DNA of 61,894 nt from JALZAA01 sp035938395 (GTDB lineage: Bacteria > Actinomycetota > Acidimicrobiia > IMCC26256 > JACDBD01), in assembly GCA_035938395.1 (NCBI GenBank), contig DASZGY010000019.1:1-61894 (forward strand). Direction: 5' to 3'. Each line of letters starts with the position of its first letter. The first letter of the stretch is position 1. A program made the translations under genes and the position numbers. Below, piece by piece: positions 42,255 to 50,335 of this stretch. Below the pieces are notes generated by a model that was not told where the DNA came from, did not search any database, and saw only the letters and a list, made by a program, of their open reading frames with translations.

Positions 42255-43391
42255 GTGCCCGAAGCCCATGGCGGCCGGCCCGCACCGCTCGTCGCCGTGC
42301 TCGGCGGCGGGCAACTCGGCCGGATGCTCGCGCTGGCCGGGATCCCCCTCGGCGTCGGATTCCGGTTCCTCGATCCCAGCCCGGACGCCACGGCCGGCGC
42401 CCTCGGCCCCCTCGTCGTCGGCGCGCTCGGCGACGAGACCGCGCTCACGCACGTGACCGAGGGCGCCGCCGTCGTCACGTACGAATGGGAGGGCGTTCCG
42501 GCGGCGGGGGCACGCTTCGTCGCCGCGACCGGCACGGCGGTGCTGCCGCCGCCAGTGGCGCTCGACGTGACGCAGGACCGCCTGCGTGAGAAGGAGTTGT
42601 GCCGCCGGCTCGGGATCGGTACGCCCGAGTTCGCGGTGGTCGACGACCGCGCCGATCTCGAGCGCGCCGTGAAGGACGTCGGTCTGCCTGCGGTGCTCAA
42701 GACCCGGCGCGGCGGGTACGACGGCAAAGGGCAGGCGGCTCTGCGCGAGCCCCGGGACGTCGAGCGCGCCTGGTCGGAGCTCGGTGGCGTCCCGCTCGTC
42801 CTCGAGTCGCTCGTGCCGTTCGATCGGGAGCTGTCGGTGCTCGCCGTGCGGGGCCGCGATGGCGCGACCGCTTGCTGGCCGCTCGTCGAGAACCACCACG
42901 ACGGCGGGATCCTCCGTCGCAGCTACGCCCCGGCGCCCGCCCTGACCGAGCAGCTCCAAGACGCGGCCGAGCGCGTCGCCGGGAAGCTCCTCGACGAGCT
43001 CGAGTACGTGGGTGTCCTCGCCGTCGAGCTCTTCGACGTGCACGGGGAGCTGCTCGTCAACGAGCTTGCGCCGCGCGTGCACAACTCCGGCCACTGGTCG
43101 ATCGAAGGCGCGGACACGAGCCAGTTCGAGAACCATCTGCGGGCGATCCTCGGCTGGCCGCTCGGCTCGACCGCCGCGATCGGCGTGAATGCCATGGTCA
43201 ACTGCGTCGGCGCCTTGCCCGACCCGGCCGCGGTGCTCGCGATCCCGGGCGTGCACCTGCACGACTACGCGAAGGCGCCCCGCCCCGGCCGGAAGGTCGG
43301 CCACGTCACGGTCACCGCGCCCGACCCCCGCGAGCTGCGAGCGCGCGTCGCCCGCCTCGCGGGTCTGCCCGGGGTGGACGTCCCCGCATGA
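42255..43391 (+). CDS. purK: N5-carboxyaminoimidazole ribonucleotide synthase
   Basis: ATP-grasp enzyme of purine synthesis that carboxylates aminoimidazole ribonucleotide with bicarbonate. Blocks: VAVLGGGQLGRMLALAG at the N-terminus, TRRGGYDGKGQ in the ATP-binding domain, VELFDVHGELLVNELAPRVHNSGHW as the metal-binding block. The start is uncertain: GTG at 42255 gives 378 residues with a 12-residue lead, GTG at 42240 or 42126 are alternatives without matching homology. The usual partner purE is not in the window. The stop overlaps coaA by 4 bp. Confidence 0.92.
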   Translation: MPEAHGGRPAPLVAVLGGGQLGRMLALAGIPLGVGFRFLDPSPDATAGALGPLVVGALGDETALTHVTEGAAVVTYEWEGVPAAGARFVAATGTAVLPPPVALDVTQDRLREKELCRRLGIGTPEFAVVDDRADLERAVKDVGLPAVLKTRRGGYDGKGQAALREPRDVERAWSELGGVPLVLESLVPFDRELSVLAVRGRDGATACWPLVENHHDGGILRRSYAPAPALTEQLQDAAERVAGKLLDELEYVGVLAVELFDVHGELLVNELAPRVHNSGHWSIEGADTSQFENHLRAILGWPLGSTAAIGVNAMVNCVGALPDPAAVLAIPGVHLHDYAKAPRPGRKVGHVTVTAPDPRELRARVARLAGLPGVDVPA

Positions 43392-44329
43392 CGTCCGAGC
43401 CGTTCTCGCCATACGTCCGGTTCACGCGCGACGAATGGGCTCGCCTGCGGGCGGCGACGCCACTCACGCTCACCGAGGGAGACCTCGAGGACCTACGCGG
43501 CATCAACGAGCAGATCGCGCTCGACGAGGTCGCCGACATCTATCTGGCCCTGTCCCGGCTGCTGAACCTGTACGTCGCAGCCAGCCGGAACCTCTACCGC
43601 GTCAGCGACACGTTCCTCGGCAGCCCGGCCGCGGAGGTCCCCTACGTCATCGCGATCGCCGGGAGCGTCGCCGTCGGCAAGAGCACGACGGCCCGTATCC
43701 TGCAGGCGTTGCTCGGCCGGTGGCCCGATCACCCACAGGTCGACCTCGTGACGACCGACGGCTTCCTCTTCCCGAACCGGGTGCTCGAAGAGCGCGGGCT
43801 CATGGAGCGGAAGGGCTTCCCCGAGAGCTACGACCTCCGCCGGCTGGTGCGGTTCCTCGCCGACGTGAAGTCGGGCCGGCCCGAGGTGAGCGCGCCCGTC
43901 TACTCCCATCTCACGTATGACATCGTCCCGGGCGAGGAGCAGGTCGTACGGCAGCCGGACATCGTGATCGTCGAGGGCCTGACCGTTCTCCAGACGAGCG
44001 ACGGCGGCGGCCGGGCGCCGCAGCTGTTCGTCTCGGACTTCTTCGACTTCTCGCTCTACGTCGACGCCGACGAGGCCGACATCGAGCAGTGGTACCTCGA
44101 CCGGTTCCTCACGCTCCGAGAGACGGCGTTCGCCGACGAGCGGTCGTTCTTCCACCACTTCGCCTCGCTGTCGGAGGACGAGGCGATCCAGGTCGCCCGC
44201 GGCATCTGGCGGTCGATCAACGGCGTGAACCTGCACGAGAACATCCTCCCGACGCGTGAGCGCGCTCGGCTCATCCTGGAGAAGGACCCCGACCATTCCG
44301 TCCGGGCGGTCCGGCTGCGGAAGCTGTGA
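43388..44329 (+). CDS. coaA: Type I pantothenate kinase
   Basis: First committed step of coenzyme A synthesis: phosphorylates pantothenate; usually feedback-inhibited by CoA. A 313-residue P-loop kinase with Walker A GSVAVGKST at 92-100, the switch VTTDGFLFPN, and the LPTRERARLILEKDPDH block near the end. The sequence matches the CoaA (type I) family rather than type III CoaX. The ATG overlaps the purK stop (ATGA), so translation is coupled. Confidence 0.95.
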   Translation: MTSEPFSPYVRFTRDEWARLRAATPLTLTEGDLEDLRGINEQIALDEVADIYLALSRLLNLYVAASRNLYRVSDTFLGSPAAEVPYVIAIAGSVAVGKSTTARILQALLGRWPDHPQVDLVTTDGFLFPNRVLEERGLMERKGFPESYDLRRLVRFLADVKSGRPEVSAPVYSHLTYDIVPGEEQVVRQPDIVIVEGLTVLQTSDGGGRAPQLFVSDFFDFSLYVDADEADIEQWYLDRFLTLRETAFADERSFFHHFASLSEDEAIQVARGIWRSINGVNLHENILPTRERARLILEKDPDHSVRAVRLRKL

Positions 44330-44402
44330 GCAAACCGGCGCAGAGCGAAGAAATCGCATGCCCACCCGTAGGGGTTCGGTCGCTCGGAGCGATGATGGGT
44401 TC

Positions 44403-44957
44403 GTGAGCGAATGGCCGGAAGCGGCCGTGAGTGAGGGGTCCGGAGCCGGCGAGCCCGATCGCGCTGCGTTCCTCGCCTTCTACCAGGAGGCGGTGCCCGA
44501 GGTGTACGGGTACTTCCTCCATCGGTGCGGCGACTCGACAACCGCCGAGGACCTCACCTCCGAGACGTTCCTCGCCGCCGTGCGCAATCTCGAGGACGGC
44601 CGGCCCGCCCCCCTCGACGTTCCCTGGGTGATCGGCGTCGCCCGCCACAAGCTCGCCGACCACTGGCGTCGCCGCGCGCGCGAGGACCGGCTGCGCGACG
44701 CACTCGAACAAGATCCCGCACCCGACGAGGACCCGTGGGACGTGCGCCTCGACCGGCTGCGCGCCAACGAGGTGCTCGCCGCGCTCGGTCCGCACCACCG
44801 ACTCGCGCTCACGCTTCGGTACGTCGACGGCCTGCCCGTGGCCGAGGTGGCGGAGCTGCTCGGGCGCACGCCCAACGCCACCGAGGCGCTGCTGGTCCGA
44901 GCGCGGACGGCCTACCGCCGCGTCTACCTGGAAGGAGAAGGAGGCGATCATGACTGA
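44403..44957 (+). CDS. ECF-type RNA polymerase sigma factor
   Basis: About 184 residues with the two ECF regions: region 2 (FLAFYQEAVPEVYGYFLHRCGDSTTAEDLTSETFLAAVRN) and region 4 (LAALGPHHRLALTLRYVDGLPVAEVAELLGRTPNATEALLVRARTAYRRVY). It directs RNA polymerase to a specific promoter set, probably including its own. The start is uncertain: GTG at 44403 is used here; an ATG at 44358 is also possible. The gene ends 8 bases inside the next gene, which begins after a strong AGGAGG site. There is no classical transmembrane anti-sigma gene; the partner is the next protein. Confidence 0.85.
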   Translation: MSEWPEAAVSEGSGAGEPDRAAFLAFYQEAVPEVYGYFLHRCGDSTTAEDLTSETFLAAVRNLEDGRPAPLDVPWVIGVARHKLADHWRRRAREDRLRDALEQDPAPDEDPWDVRLDRLRANEVLAALGPHHRLALTLRYVDGLPVAEVAELLGRTPNATEALLVRARTAYRRVYLEGEGGDHD

Positions 44958-45873
44958 TCCCTTCGAGGCCCTGCGGCGCACGCGCGACGCGGCGCCGCCC
45001 CGACCCGCGTTCGTCGCCGAGCTGGCCGACCGGCTCCGCGTCGAACTGGGCATCAGAGAAGGAGACGCGGCCACCGTGACGATGCGAACCGCGATGGGCG
45101 ACATGCCCGTGCAGGGCGGCGTCCCCAACGCGCTGCTCGACGTCATCGAGGACCAGGGCTACGCGGTGCTCGAGAACGCACTGTCCGCCACCGACGTGGC
45201 AACCGTGCGGGACGCGCTGGCGCCGTACCTCGGTGAGGGCCCCTTCGGGCGCAACGACTTCGAGGGCTTCCGCACCAAGCGCGTCTACAGCCTCCCGGCC
45301 AAGTCGCGCGCCTTCGACCGGCTCATCGAAGACGAGCGCGTCCTCGACGTGGCGGGCGGGCTGCTCGGACCGAACTTCCTGCTCACCGCGGCGCTGGCGA
45401 TCAACCTCGGCCCGGACGAGACCGCGCAGGACCTGCACTACGACGAGGCGTTCTATTACGGGTTACCGCGGCCGCGCCGGCCGCTGTCGCTCAGCACGCT
45501 GTGGGCGATCGACGACTTCACGGCCGAGAACGGCGGAACGCTCATCGCTCCCGGGAGCACGCACTGGGGTGACGGCCGGCCCGACCCGTCCGTCGAGCTC
45601 GTGCCGCTCGAGATGCCGGCGGGGTCGGTCGCCATCTACCCGGGCACGTTGTGGCACGCCGGCGGCGCGAACACCACCGACCGGTTCCGGCTCGGCATCT
45701 CGATCCAGTACGTCGTGGCCTGGGCCCGTCAGCAGGAGAGCTACCTGCTCGCCGTCCCGCCCGAGATGGCGAGGGACCTGTCACCCCGCCTACGCCAGCT
45801 CCTCGGCTACAGCATCCACCCGCCGTTCATGGGCCACGTCGACGGCCGCCATCCCGAGAAGATGGTGGGCTAG
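44950..45873 (+). CDS. Phytanoyl-CoA dioxygenase-like protein with a sigma-partner-like N-terminus
   Basis: A 307-residue protein whose main part (about 45-300) is a non-haem iron, 2-oxoglutarate oxygenase fold: the metal motif HYD at 163-165, distal His236 in LWHAGGANTT, and an Arg about ten residues later for 2-oxoglutarate. The first 35 residues (MTDPFEALRRTRDAAPPRPAFVAELADRLR) do not belong to the oxygenase; their Pro-rich, helical style fits a protein-binding arm, probably for the sigma factor, whose gene overlaps this one by 8 bp. So this may be an enzyme-type sigma partner that senses a metabolite or oxygen. That regulatory role is inference. Confidence 0.75.
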   Translation: MTDPFEALRRTRDAAPPRPAFVAELADRLRVELGIREGDAATVTMRTAMGDMPVQGGVPNALLDVIEDQGYAVLENALSATDVATVRDALAPYLGEGPFGRNDFEGFRTKRVYSLPAKSRAFDRLIEDERVLDVAGGLLGPNFLLTAALAINLGPDETAQDLHYDEAFYYGLPRPRRPLSLSTLWAIDDFTAENGGTLIAPGSTHWGDGRPDPSVELVPLEMPAGSVAIYPGTLWHAGGANTTDRFRLGISIQYVVAWARQQESYLLAVPPEMARDLSPRLRQLLGYSIHPPFMGHVDGRHPEKMVG

Positions 45874-46959
45874 CTACTCGCGCTCCGGCCACAGGGAGAG
45901 GACGTAGCCGACGGCGGGGTCGCTGCGGCCCTCGACGAGCTCCAGGTACGCCGACTGCACCGCGTCCGAGCCGGAGCCGTGGCGGATCTGGATCCAGCCG
46001 TCGCTGAATTCGGCGAAGTGCCGCCACGCGTCGGTTGCCCGGTCGTCGAGGCCGGCGCGCCCCCACTCCTTGGTGCGCTTGCCGATCTGATCCGGCGCGA
46101 AGAAGAAGGACGGCGCCGGGCCGGGGAGCTCACCGGCGGGCGCGCGGGGCAAGTCCCAGTGGGTGGCGCCGACCAGCATGCTGTGCGTCAGCCGGTCGCC
46201 GTAGGTGTGGTGCACGGCGGCACGAACGTCTGCGTTCCCGGCGATGTCGACGAACGCCGCTCGCCCTCCTCCCAATTTACCGATGTCGTCGTAGGCGAGG
46301 ACACGGTCGTAGACGCCGAGCGCTTCGACGAACGCGACGTTGCGTGCCGAGGTCAGACCGATGACCTCCATGGGGGCGCGTTGCTGGAGCAGGAAGGCGG
46401 TACCGATCGCGGTCTTGCTCGACGCGCTGGACACGACGACCTCCTCGGCATCGAAGAAAGCGTTGTCGTCGAGAAAGTCGTCGATGAGGAACGACGTGAA
46501 GAACAGGGGCCAGAGCACCATTCGGTGGTACTCGTAGACGGGATCCTCCGGCGCATCGGTGTCGACGCGGCGGTACCCGTTGTACGCCCCCGGCAGGGAA
46601 GCGCGGTGCGGCGCGGCGTCGACGAATCCCCTCGGGTCGACCCGACCGGGTGTGACCACGAGGTGCGTCGATGTCGGGAGATAGCCGTAGACACGCGTGC
46701 CGGAAGTGACGTCGTCGGCTGCACTGGCGATGACGTCGGCGAATCCCCACACGGGAATCCGCCCCCACACGTCTGGCTCCGACGTGGGGAAGAAATCCCA
46801 GTACTTGAGTGCTTCGCCCATCACGGCATAGGTGATGTTGTTGGTCGTGAGCGCGAAGCGGTCGACGCGCAAGAGCGCCTGCCCGAGCGCGAGCTCCGGC
46901 GGGATGTCGTCGACGACCCGGTACTCGTGGATGTCGTCCCGATTGACCTCGAAGTCCAT
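45874..46959 (-). CDS. DUF2855 family protein (MDR-like dehydrogenase relative)
   Basis: A 361-residue protein that I assign to the DUF2855 family from the pattern ALLRVDRFALTTNNITYAVMGEALKYWDFFPT near the N-terminus, GRIPVWGFADVIAS, FFTSFLIDDFL and the Rossmann-like stretch VVVSSASSKTAIGTAFLLQQ. The fold is that of zinc-free medium-chain dehydrogenases/quinone oxidoreductases. No substrate is known. It follows the DinB gene by 2 bp, so the two form an operon, and it converges with the dioxygenase gene with stops touching. Confidence 0.83.
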   Translation of the reverse strand: MDFEVNRDDIHEYRVVDDIPPELALGQALLRVDRFALTTNNITYAVMGEALKYWDFFPTSEPDVWGRIPVWGFADVIASAADDVTSGTRVYGYLPTSTHLVVTPGRVDPRGFVDAAPHRASLPGAYNGYRRVDTDAPEDPVYEYHRMVLWPLFFTSFLIDDFLDDNAFFDAEEVVVSSASSKTAIGTAFLLQQRAPMEVIGLTSARNVAFVEALGVYDRVLAYDDIGKLGGGRAAFVDIAGNADVRAAVHHTYGDRLTHSMLVGATHWDLPRAPAGELPGPAPSFFFAPDQIGKRTKEWGRAGLDDRATDAWRHFAEFSDGWIQIRHGSGSDAVQSAYLELVEGRSDPAVGYVLSLWPERE

Positions 46960-46961
46960 CG

Positions 46962-47423
46962 TCAACCTCGAACGGCGAGGGCGTCGGCGGCGAGCTCCAT
47001 GTGGCCGAGGTGCTGGTACAGCTCCTCGAGAACGTGGAGGACGATCGCACCGTCCGACTCGTCGCCGCCCTCGAGGAACTGCCGCCCGGTCCGGTCCGCT
47101 TGCGTCCTTCCCTCGTCCATCGCCGCGAGGTCTTCGCCGACCTGCGCGAGCGTCTCGCCGACGAGCGCGTGGAGCTGGGAAACGGTCGCGGTACACGAGA
47201 ACTCCGACTCGCGATCCCGGTCGGTGCGACGTCCGAGGGCGACGTGGCCGATCCAGAACTCGGTGACGGCGCAGGAGTGGACGACGAGCGCGGCGACCGC
47301 GTTGGTCTCGTGTCCGAGGGGCCGGTCGTTCACTCGCTCGTCGCCGAGGCGATCGGCGACGTCCAGCATCTGGCCGAACGCGTGGCGCATATAGAGCTCG
47401 GCCGTCCGGCGCAGCAGCTCCAT
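46962..47423 (-). CDS. DinB superfamily protein
   Basis: A 153-residue four-helix bundle protein. His50 (VVHSCAVTEFWIGHV), His130 and His138 (LHVLEELYQHLGHMEL) are in the positions used for metal binding in DinB proteins, many of which transfer small thiols such as mycothiol or bacillithiol. Start ATG at 47423. It heads a two-gene operon with DUF2855, divergent from the aldo-keto reductase; 48 bp separate the two starts and contain a palindrome. Confidence 0.78.
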   Translation of the reverse strand: MELLRRTAELYMRHAFGQMLDVADRLGDERVNDRPLGHETNAVAALVVHSCAVTEFWIGHVALGRRTDRDRESEFSCTATVSQLHALVGETLAQVGEDLAAMDEGRTQADRTGRQFLEGGDESDGAIVLHVLEELYQHLGHMELAADALAVRG

Positions 47424-47451
47424 CCCCGCAGTGTGGCACGGCGCGGATCCG

Positions 47452-47468
47452 TCCGAAGTAGCTTCGGA
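47452..47468. promoter_or_regulatory. 17-bp palindrome over the aldo-keto reductase -10 element
   Basis: TCCGAAG-TAG-CTTCGGA, perfect in its 7-bp arms. The internal TAGCTT (47459-47464) is a -10 element ending 7 bases before the GTG at 47472, so a bound protein would block initiation. Outer half-sites TCCGAA/TTCGGA and spacing are the same as in the palindrome at 37307-37323. Confidence 0.55.
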
Positions 47469-47471
47469 GTA

Positions 47472-48485
47472 GTGACGATCTCGACCCGCACACTCGGCCA
47501 AGGTCTCGAGGTCTCCGCTCAGGGTCTCGGGTGCATGGGGATGAGCCAGGTCTACGGGCCCGCCGACGAAACCGAATCGCTGGCGACGATCGACCGGGCG
47601 CTCGAGCTCGGCGTGACGTTCCTCGACACCGCCGACGTGTACGGGCTGGGACACAACGAGGAGCTCGTCGGCCGGGCGATCGCCGGCCGGCGCGACGGCG
47701 TCGTCCTGGCGACGAAGTTCGGCATCGTCCGTCGGGCCGACGACCCGAGCTTCCGCGCCATCAACGGCCGGCCCGATTACGTGCGCAGCGCCTGCGACGC
47801 GTCGCTGCAGCGGCTCGGCGTCGACCACATCGACCTCTATTACCAGCACCGCGCCGACCCAAACGTGCCCATCGAAGAGACCGTGGGCGCCATGGCCGAG
47901 CTGGTCGCAGCGGGCAAGGTGCGCCACCTGGGCCTGTCGGAAGCCGCCGGCGACACGATCCGGCGCGCGCACGCCGTCCACCCGATCAGCGCACTGCAGA
48001 GCGAGTGGTCGCTGTGGAGTCGCGACATCGAGGAGGACGCGCTGCCGGCGGCCCGCGCGCTCGGCGTCGGGATCGTGCCCTACAGCCCGCTCGGGCGCGG
48101 GATGCTGACAGGCCAGATCCGCAGCGCCGACGACCTGTCGCGCGGCGACTTCCGCCGCGGCACGCCGCGCTTCGAAGGTGACAACTTCTCCCGCAACCTC
48201 GAGGTCGTCGAACGCGTTCGGACGATCGCGACCGAGAAGGGCGTCACGCCCGGTCAGCTCGCGCTGGCGTGGGTGCAGGCCCAAGGCGACGATGTCGCGC
48301 CGATCCCGGGCACCAAGCGCCGCACCTACCTGGAGGAGAACGTCGCTGCCCTCGACGTGCAGCTCAACCCGGACGATCTCGCCGAGCTCGAAGCGGTGGC
48401 GTCGACGAGCGCGGTGGCGGGCGAGCGGACCGCCGACATGACGTGGGTCGCGGGAACGACGCCCGCTCAGACGGCGTCGAACTGA
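47472..48485 (+). CDS. Aldo/keto reductase
   Basis: A 337-residue NADPH-dependent TIM-barrel reductase. The catalytic tetrad is visible: Asp52 and Tyr57 (FLDTADVYG), Lys82 (LATKFGI) and His126 (YYQHRADPNVP). The sequence is of the AKR13/YakC-like type common in actinobacteria (QGLGCMGMSQVYG near the N-terminus). Start GTG at 47472 behind a leaderless -10. Its last 19 bases overlap the end of the convergent methyltransferase gene. Confidence 0.93.
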   Translation: MTISTRTLGQGLEVSAQGLGCMGMSQVYGPADETESLATIDRALELGVTFLDTADVYGLGHNEELVGRAIAGRRDGVVLATKFGIVRRADDPSFRAINGRPDYVRSACDASLQRLGVDHIDLYYQHRADPNVPIEETVGAMAELVAAGKVRHLGLSEAAGDTIRRAHAVHPISALQSEWSLWSRDIEEDALPAARALGVGIVPYSPLGRGMLTGQIRSADDLSRGDFRRGTPRFEGDNFSRNLEVVERVRTIATEKGVTPGQLALAWVQAQGDDVAPIPGTKRRTYLEENVAALDVQLNPDDLAELEAVASTSAVAGERTADMTWVAGTTPAQTASN

Positions 48486-49159
48486 GCGACGTACGCAAAC
48501 GGCGAGCCGTACCGCCGCACGAACCGGAAGCCGCTCGACTCGGCGAGTGATCGCAGCTCGCGCAGTGACGCGTAGTCGGGGTCGAGGAGCACCTCGCCGA
48601 CGGCGAGCCGCCCGCCGGGCCTCAGGACGCGGCGCAGCTCGCGCAGCGCGACGTCAGGGTCGGGGATCTCGCCGAACACGGTGACGAGGTAGGCGGCGTT
48701 GAAGCGTCCGTCGGGGTACGGCAGTTGGTCGCCGGCCTGCCCCCGCGACGGGATGATGTTCGACAACCCCTGATCGAATCCCCTGCGCATCACGGCATCG
48801 AGCATGTCCTGCTGGATGTCGAAGACGTCGAGCGTTCCCGTCGGCCCGATCCATTGCGCGACCTGCACCGCGTGCCGGCCCGTCCCCGGCCCGATCTCCA
48901 AGATGTGGTTCCCGGCCTCCGGCTCGACGCCCCGGCGCAGCAGGCCCGGCGAGATCGGATGCGGCACCGCCAGGAACCAGCGCAGCGAGTACGGGAAGGG
49001 ACCTCGCGAGTTGCGGCTCCACCGTCGAGACGCGACGCCGAACCCGACGGCGCCCAGCCCCAGGGCCGCTGCGAACCTCAGGCGCCTCCGGAACATCGCG
49101 TACGCGGCGGCGACGAGCGCCGCGAGCGCACCGAACCACGCGCCGTCTTGCTTCCTCAC
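48467..49159 (-). CDS. Class I SAM-dependent methyltransferase, membrane-anchored
   Basis: A 230-residue methyltransferase with the SAM motif HILEIGPGTGRHAVQVA at about residues 85-101, an aspartate-containing motif II (DVFDIQQDML) and LRVLRPGGRLAV-type post-motif block (RRVLRPGGRLAVGEV). An N-terminal hydrophobic region (about 9-42) would attach it to the membrane. Substrate unknown; the fold resembles ubiquinone/menaquinone-type UbiE enzymes, which is only a resemblance. It lies 6 bp downstream of the racemase-like gene. Confidence 0.82.
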   Translation of the reverse strand: MRKQDGAWFGALAALVAAAYAMFRRRLRFAAALGLGAVGFGVASRRWSRNSRGPFPYSLRWFLAVPHPISPGLLRRGVEPEAGNHILEIGPGTGRHAVQVAQWIGPTGTLDVFDIQQDMLDAVMRRGFDQGLSNIIPSRGQAGDQLPYPDGRFNAAYLVTVFGEIPDPDVALRELRRVLRPGGRLAVGEVLLDPDYASLRELRSLAESSGFRFVRRYGSPFAYVAQFDAV

Positions 49160-49165
49160 GGGCGA

Positions 49166-50308
49166 CTACTTGATGGCGCCCGCGTCGCGCAGCTTGGCCA
49201 GCTCGTCAGGACCGAAGCCCCAATCGCCGAGCGCTTCGTCGGTGTGCTGCCCGGGCTGGGCCGCTCGTCGAGAGATCGCGCCCGGCGTGCGCGAGAACCG
49301 CGGTGCGGGAGCGGGCTGGAGCACGCCGTCGTGCTCCACGACCGTGTCGCGTGCCCGGATGTGCGGGTGGTCCGCCGCCTCGCTCATCGTGAGGACGGGC
49401 GCGAAGCACGTGTCGGTGTGCTCGAGAATCGTGGACCACTCGTCGCGCGTCTTCATCTTGAACAGGGCCGTGAACTTCTCTCGCAGCGTGTCCCACCCGC
49501 TGCGGTCCATCTGCGCGGGAAGGTCCGCATCGGACAGCCCGAGCTTCTCGATGAGCTCGGCGTAGAACTGCGGCTCGAGCGAGCCCACGGAGATGAACTT
49601 GCCGTCGGCCGTCTCGTAGGTGTCGTAGAACGGCGCGCCGGTGTCGAGGACGTTCCCGCCCAGGTGCTCCTCGTCGAACGCGCCCAGGGCCCGCAACCCC
49701 CACGTCATCGCCATGAGAATGGCGCTGCCGTCGACCATCGCCGCGTCGACCACCTGCCCCTCGCCGGACGACCGCGCCTCGAGGAGCGCGCACGCCACAC
49801 CGAACGCGAGCAACATCCCGCCGCCGCCGAAGTCGCCGACGACGTTCATCGGCGGAGTGGGCTTGCCACCGGCACGCCCGAAGTGCGCCAGCGCGCCGGC
49901 CAGCGAGATGTAGTTGATGTCGTGGCCGGCCGCTTGCGCGTACGGACCGTCCTGGCCCCAACCCGTCATGCGCCCGTACACGAGCTTCGGGTTGCGGGCG
50001 CGGCAGGTGTCTGGCCCGATCCCGAGCCGCTCCGCCACGCCGGGCCGGAAGCCCTCGATGAGCGCGTCCGCCTGCTCGACCATGCGCAGCACGGTCTCGA
50101 CGCCGTCGGCCTGCTTGAGGTCGACGCCGATCGATCGCCGACCGCGGTTCAGCACCTCCATCCACCCGGGGTCGAATCCGCGCTCGACCGATTGCGCTCG
50201 GTCGACGCGCACCACGTCGGCGCCCATGTCGGAGAGCAGCATCGCCGCGAACGGACCCGGCCCGATGCCCGCGATCTCGATCACTCTCACATTCGACAGC
50301 GGTCCCAT
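49166..50308 (-). CDS. CaiB/BaiF CoA-transferase family protein, alpha-methylacyl-CoA racemase-like
   Basis: A 380-residue type III CoA-transferase fold. The N-terminal block VRVIEIAGIGPGPFAAMLLSDMGADVVRVD is standard; the residues used by racemases of this family are present: His129/Asp130 in GHDINYISLAG and Asp159 in VVGDFGGGG, with the Glu in SLEPQFY further on. These point to alpha-methylacyl-CoA racemase, which epimerises branched-chain (sterol side chain or phytanyl-type) acyl-CoA esters, rather than a true CoA-transferase. It reads towards the methyltransferase gene and is divergent from the SMP-30 gene. Confidence 0.88.
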   Translation of the reverse strand: MGPLSNVRVIEIAGIGPGPFAAMLLSDMGADVVRVDRAQSVERGFDPGWMEVLNRGRRSIGVDLKQADGVETVLRMVEQADALIEGFRPGVAERLGIGPDTCRARNPKLVYGRMTGWGQDGPYAQAAGHDINYISLAGALAHFGRAGGKPTPPMNVVGDFGGGGMLLAFGVACALLEARSSGEGQVVDAAMVDGSAILMAMTWGLRALGAFDEEHLGGNVLDTGAPFYDTYETADGKFISVGSLEPQFYAELIEKLGLSDADLPAQMDRSGWDTLREKFTALFKMKTRDEWSTILEHTDTCFAPVLTMSEAADHPHIRARDTVVEHDGVLQPAPAPRFSRTPGAISRRAAQPGQHTDEALGDWGFGPDELAKLRDAGAIK

Positions 50309-50322
50309 GCAGCGACCCTAGC

Positions 50323-50328
50323 TACGGT
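50323..50328 (+). promoter_or_regulatory. -10 element of a leaderless SMP-30 transcript
   Basis: TACGGT ends 7 bases before the ATG at 50336. It lies in the 27-bp divergent gap to the racemase gene. Confidence 0.4.
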
Positions 50329-50335
50329 TCTCTGC

